64,000 nucleotides of DNA from Paludibacteraceae bacterium (GTDB lineage Bacteria; Bacteroidota; Bacteroidia; Bacteroidales; Paludibacteraceae), in contig JAKSOA010000005.1 in NCBI GenBank assembly GCA_024405875.1, positions 32,940 to 96,939 of the forward strand. Reading direction: 5' to 3'. The position numbers and the translations under genes were made by a program. The notes under the pieces are model-generated. The model was not told where the DNA came from, did not search any database, and saw only the letters and a program-made list of their open reading frames with translations. This document shows, piece by piece, positions 60,901 through 64,000 of the stretch (positions are counted from its first letter, which is position 1; each line of letters begins with the position of its first letter).

Positions 60901-61809
60901 ATGAAAATCAAGTTTTTACTTTTATCTGTCATTGCCATCTTTTTGTACTCTTGTTCCTCACCCTCAGGCATTAAGACCGACACGCAAGTATCAAGCGGTA
61001 AACTTTTAAGACACTATGTGTTTGATGAGGCTTTCGGAGACACTCTTACATTTGACGTCTGGACTCCCGACGGGTACTCAATTTTCAAAAAACACCCCGT
61101 TCTCTATATGCACGACGGACAGATGCTTTTTGACGCAGATAAGTGTTGGAACCACAAGGCTTGGGAGATGGACGATGCCGCCGGCAGACTTATCACATCT
61201 GACTCCATTACCCCGATAATAATTGTAGGCATTCATAATCTGCCAACCCGTCTATGTGACTATATGCCCGCACAATATGACTCATTAATGGCTGAAGGCG
61301 GTGAGAAGGCTGAGATGGACAAACTTTTCATAGGCAGAAAGCGTGGCGGAGAGTATGTCAGTGCCATTGTTAATACAATAAAACCTATTGTTGATGATGA
61401 GTATTCAACCAATCCCGCACAAGAGGCTACCGCCATTATGGGTTCAAGTATGGGAGGTCTCATCTCTCTATACGCCATCTGCGCCTACCCCGATGTCTTT
61501 TCATCGGCTATTTGTATGTCAACACACTTCTCCACAAGTACGGAGCGGGAGGAACTTGCTGACGCTATGTACAAATACACAGTCACCCATCTGCCAGACC
61601 CTGCCACGCACAAGTTCTATTTTGACAACGGTACTATGCCTTGTGATGACGCATACATTCCGTTCTTTTTCAAAATGGCGGAAACTCTTAAAGAGAATGG
61701 GTATAATGAGAGCAACCTTCTCTGCAGAGAGTTCCCAGGTCATTGGCACTCAGAGGAGTATTGGGCTTCAAGGGTGAACATACCACTTAAATTCATATAC
61801 TCAAAATAG
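60901..61809 (+). CDS. Esterase-fold (alpha/beta hydrolase) lipoprotein
   Basis: 302 residues. The lipoprotein signal ends L-Y-S-C (C18). The esterase-D-like domain has V-L-Y-M-H-D-G-Q, the nucleophile in G-S-S-M-G-G, and the catalytic His in F-P-G-H-W-H-S-E-E-Y-W. Such periplasmic or surface esterases often remove acetyl or feruloyl groups from plant or host glycans, and the substrate here is not known. Confidence 0.85.
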   Translation: MKIKFLLLSVIAIFLYSCSSPSGIKTDTQVSSGKLLRHYVFDEAFGDTLTFDVWTPDGYSIFKKHPVLYMHDGQMLFDADKCWNHKAWEMDDAAGRLITSDSITPIIIVGIHNLPTRLCDYMPAQYDSLMAEGGEKAEMDKLFIGRKRGGEYVSAIVNTIKPIVDDEYSTNPAQEATAIMGSSMGGLISLYAICAYPDVFSSAICMSTHFSTSTEREELADAMYKYTVTHLPDPATHKFYFDNGTMPCDDAYIPFFFKMAETLKENGYNESNLLCREFPGHWHSEEYWASRVNIPLKFIYSK

Positions 61810-61834
61810 CATACACCATAATTAAGGACAAAAA

Positions 61835-61870
61835 AAGAGTGAATCTGTCATACAGGTTCACTCTTAAATT
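61835..61870 (+). terminator. Terminator after esterase gene
   Basis: AAGAGTGAATCTG (61835-61847) pairs with CAGGTTCACTCTT (61853-61865) with one G-T pair, followed by AAATTTT. Confidence 0.85.
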
Positions 61871-62197
61871 TTGCACCGTAATAAAGAGGCGCCTCGCCTC
61901 AAATTTATTTACGTTTTGCAAAAATAGCGTCAAATAACTTAGTATCTACGCTACCGCGATAATTAATTTCGTAATTGTACATAGTTTAAAAATTTTTATT
62001 TCAACTCTCTTTGTCGGACTCTCTTGTCCAACCTTTCTGTGACAAATGTAGTGCCACTTGTCAGAATGGCATAATTATATGCAAAGTTTTTTTGTTAAAA
62101 AACAGTGCAATGGTTTGCAATTTTCATTCGCTTTGCAACATCTTTGCTAAAATCTTACACTTATGTAACAAAATGGTTACAGGAATTTCAAATCCTG
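61871..62197. other. Gene-free gap between esterase and RNase H genes
   Basis: No gene is supported. It holds GAGGCGCCTC (61887-61896), a 6-bp inverted repeat TGACAA (62040-62045) / TTGTCA (62058-62063), a -24/-12-like string TGGCAT...TGCA at 62067-62083 whose GG-GC spacing is 11 rather than 10, and hairpins TGTAAC/GTTACA (62164-62181) and CAGGA/TCCTG (62180-62197) which may end the minus-strand RNase H transcript. Confidence 0.4.
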
Positions 62198-62848
62198 CTA
62201 CTTTCTGCCATAGTCGGCAGGTATCTCTCCCCACTTGTCAGTATTCCATTTGTGGATTGGAGTTGTGTAGTCATTCTCAGCAAGCCATTTCTCCGCCGCG
62301 GCAATGCGTTCAAACACCTGCTGATTATTTGGTGTAGGTATAAGTTTGGTATTGCATTTCCCCTTTTTAACCCATCCCTGTGCCGTTACAGAGTCGGAGT
62401 ATATTATTATATCTGTAAGTCCCTGCTTCTTTATAAGTGCAAGCCCGTGTACTATGGCAAGGAACTCACCTATGTTATTTGTGCCTAATTTATAGACCGG
62501 GCTCTGGAATATAACCTCCCCCGTTTTAACATAGACACCCCTGTACTCCATATCACCCGGATTACCACCGCAGGCGGCATCTACCGCAAGGGCGTTCTGT
62601 ATAGGCACCTTCTCCACTGGGTCATACTTGTGAGCCTTTACGTATGAAGACTTACTTTGAGTCGCCTTGCCTGTCAGATATCTCTCATAGCCATCTTTAT
62701 ATGCAATCTCAGCACTCTCTCTGTCAGGGAAAGCTTTGTATTTAGCACCCTCAACACCCTTAACCTGTTCCTCACAAGCAGCCCAAGTGCCAAAGACTCC
62801 CGTAGCCTTTCCAGCCCACACAACATAAAATTTACCTTTGGCTGCCAT
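62198..62848 (-). CDS. Ribonuclease H with N-terminal viroplasmin domain
   Basis: 216 residues. The viroplasmin/HBD domain (K-G-K-F-Y-V-V-W-A-G, then A-F-P-D-R-E-S-A) precedes RNase HI with catalytic Asp in V-D-A-A-C-G-G-N-P-G, Glu in N-I-G-E-F-L, Asp in Y-S-D-S and a last Asp at W-N-T-D-K-W. It removes RNA from RNA-DNA hybrids. The ATG at 62848 starts within the PAP2 gene (overlap 17 bp); a longer frame upstream would be read through that gene and is not chosen. Confidence 0.9.
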   Translation of the reverse strand: MAAKGKFYVVWAGKATGVFGTWAACEEQVKGVEGAKYKAFPDRESAEIAYKDGYERYLTGKATQSKSSYVKAHKYDPVEKVPIQNALAVDAACGGNPGDMEYRGVYVKTGEVIFQSPVYKLGTNNIGEFLAIVHGLALIKKQGLTDIIIYSDSVTAQGWVKKGKCNTKLIPTPNNQQVFERIAAAEKWLAENDYTTPIHKWNTDKWGEIPADYGRK

Positions 62849-63503
62849 CGTGGTGTTTGAATTTAAGTCTATAGACAGGGCATTCACCCCACTCCTTATA
62901 GTAGAGAAGCATAAATGCAATAGCAGTGCTGAACGCCCCTATGGGAGCACCCACAAGCGTGTCCTCAAGAAAATGACAAGAGAGGTATATTCTTGAATAT
63001 GCGGCAATAGTGCCAAGAAGCAGAAACGCCAACTGCCACGCCTTATATTTTTTAGGAAGAAGCGCCGCCAGACAAGCCATAAAGGCGAAAATAGCCGCCA
63101 CGTGACCACTTGGAAATGAATTATAGCCACCAGGAATGGCATAATCAACAACATTCGGAAGGTTCTCATACCCAAGAAGCGTCAACGGACGCGGGCGTGC
63201 TATCGTATATTTAAGAGGCTGCGTTATGGCAAGCGCAAAAAGTTGTGACAAAAGTATGAAAACGCCTTTTCTGAACCAGAAAATGAGAATCACAGCACCC
63301 ACATAGCACGGCAGACCGCTGCCAAGCGTTGTCAGAACCTTCATACACACATCCATACACGGGCTGTGGTAACTGTTCAGCAGAAAGTGTGTCTCAATCT
63401 GTCCGTTCTCAAACAAAAAGAGCCCCATTATAAGAATAATGAGCATCAAACCTGCCCAGAACAGCAAGTTCTCCTTAAAATATTGCCTCAACGTCTCTTT
63501 CAT
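62832..63503 (-). CDS. PAP2-family membrane phosphatase
   Basis: 223 residues, about six membrane helices. The three PAP2 motifs are present: K-Y-T-I-A-R-P-R-P, P-S-G-H (in S-F-P-S-G-H-V-A-A) and S-R-I-Y-L-S-C-H-F-L-E-D. It dephosphorylates undecaprenyl diphosphate or phosphatidate derivatives on the outer face of the inner membrane. The RNase H gene overlaps its end. Confidence 0.9.
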   Translation of the reverse strand: MKETLRQYFKENLLFWAGLMLIILIMGLFLFENGQIETHFLLNSYHSPCMDVCMKVLTTLGSGLPCYVGAVILIFWFRKGVFILLSQLFALAITQPLKYTIARPRPLTLLGYENLPNVVDYAIPGGYNSFPSGHVAAIFAFMACLAALLPKKYKAWQLAFLLLGTIAAYSRIYLSCHFLEDTLVGAPIGAFSTAIAFMLLYYKEWGECPVYRLKFKHHDGSQR

Positions 63504-63554
63504 TAGTCCGTCGCCTCAGCATACAAACAAGTTTGTCTGCATTCGGATTGTTCC

Positions 63555-64000
63555 TTAATCCCTTAAACAACGCACAGATAGTCCGTAGTTCTTACCGCCG
63601 TTGTAGACGTCGCTCAAGTAGTCATAGCCGTAACCGAGGTAACTGTTGTAAGCGTAGTAGCTGTAGCTCTCATTTGGAGTAGCCGTCCAGAAATTGGTAA
63701 TGTAGCCAACATTGTACACACTACTTCCATCTGCTCTGCCTACCGGCAGAGCCGCAAAACCATACGTGTCTAATCCTGGTTTGTAGTAACTATTTCCGCT
63801 GTACCAGCCAGAGGTGGTCTTCAAATGTTTGCCAACTGCGTCTGATGTGAGTTTTTGTGCACTGTATATGTAATCATACAGCGTACGCCACTCCGCTCTT
63901 GACGGCACATGCCACCCGTTGGGGCAGATGCCCTGACGATTGCCGCTGAACTCTGTTGTCTGTTCTTCCCCGTCCGCAACACCTACAGCCGCAGCCCAGT
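63555..64000 (-). CDS. FISUMP-domain protein (5' partial)
   Basis: The frame runs off the right edge; visible codons read Y-N-W-A-A-A-V-G, G-N-R-Q-G-I-C-P-N-G-W-H-V-P-S and the family end V-R-C-L-R-D-stop. The gene is thus the tail of a longer secreted protein, ending directly after FISUMP. Its FISUMP domain is very close to that of the amylase at the other end of the window, so the two are recent paralogues. Confidence 0.88.
   Translation of the reverse strand, partial: WAAAVGVADGEEQTTEFSGNRQGICPNGWHVPSRAEWRTLYDYIYSAQKLTSDAVGKHLKTTSGWYSGNSYYKPGLDTYGFAALPVGRADGSSVYNVGYITNFWTATPNESYSYYAYNSYLGYGYDYLSDVYNGGKNYGLSVRCLRD

Noticed and set aside
62198-62920. Longer RNase H start 24 codons upstream
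   Set aside because: Would read through the end of the PAP2 gene; the M-A-A-K-G-K start at 62848 matches the family.
1-64000. CRISPR arrays, tRNA and rRNA genes
   Set aside because: No regularly spaced repeats, tRNA-like cloverleaf with CCA-proximal motifs, or rRNA sequence was seen on reading the intergenic regions.

Overview
The window comes from the chromosome of an anaerobic, probably gut-associated Bacteroidales bacterium; the genus cannot be fixed from sequence alone. The reasons are the Bacteroidetes -33/-7 promoters (TTTG, about 20 bp, TAnnTTTG) in front of many genes, the FISUMP, BACON and InlB-type repeat domains with a type IX secretion-like C-terminus, DUF4290, desulfoferrodoxin, the frdCAB fumarate reductase and a MurA with Asp in place of the catalytic Cys. 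No rRNA, tRNA, CRISPR array or intact insertion sequence was found.

Layout. 1-4.1 kb: a secreted FISUMP-BACON-GH13 amylase-repeat protein, cut by the left edge. 4.1-6.3 kb: an accessory patch with an orphan HicB, a HigBA toxin-antitoxin pair, a small esterase and three copies of one palindromic element. 6.4-11.6 kb: an ammonia-assimilation block (gdhA, nfnA, nfnB, ddh) and small membrane proteins. 11.7-13.4 kb: an AT-rich patch with a Panacea-domain antitoxin, its operator, tiny ORFs and gene remnants. 13.4-16.8 kb: corA, nitroreductase lipoprotein, desulfoferrodoxin, LysR regulator. 16.9-23.9 kb: pgm and the branched-chain amino acid genes ilvD-ilvB-ilvN-ilvC. 24-33.8 kb: phosphoethanolamine transferase, recA, rlmB, a pseudouridine synthase, pullulanase, a Nif3 homologue, a zinc-ribbon coiled coil, yicC, gmk, nadD. 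33.8-35.9 kb: an inserted AAA ATPase and a lipoprotein. 36-48.5 kb: rlmH, nadC, lipid kinase, tsaB, DUF4290, murA, a metallopeptidase-like lipoprotein, tilS, slyD, lptD, amidase, MCE protein. 48.8-55.3 kb: dnaA, a PRiA4-like gene, miaA, frdCAB. 55.3-59.5 kb: an accessory island with an ADP-ribose glycohydrolase, a DUF3791-DUF3990-small-protein operon, a folded palindromic element, an XRE regulator and three unknown envelope proteins. 59.5-64 kb: mtaB, an esterase lipoprotein, RNase H, a PAP2 phosphatase and a second FISUMP gene cut by the right edge.

How the genes fit together. The core genes describe an anaerobe that assimilates ammonia through NADPH-dependent reductive amination, makes its own branched-chain amino acids, degrades starch and pullulan, respires fumarate and detoxifies superoxide by reduction. 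The most promising undescribed system is the module at 55.3-57.5 kb: a predicted ADP-ribosyltransferase (DUF3990) between two small partner proteins, downstream of a bacterial PARG. It is followed by a roughly 177-nt element that can fold as a three-way junction or as a terminator, and then by an XRE gene whose start codon lies in a perfect inverted repeat. A second theme is that several intergenic repeat families run into coding sequences and supply the last codons or stop codons of genes (nfnB, recA, rluA, tilS, miaA).
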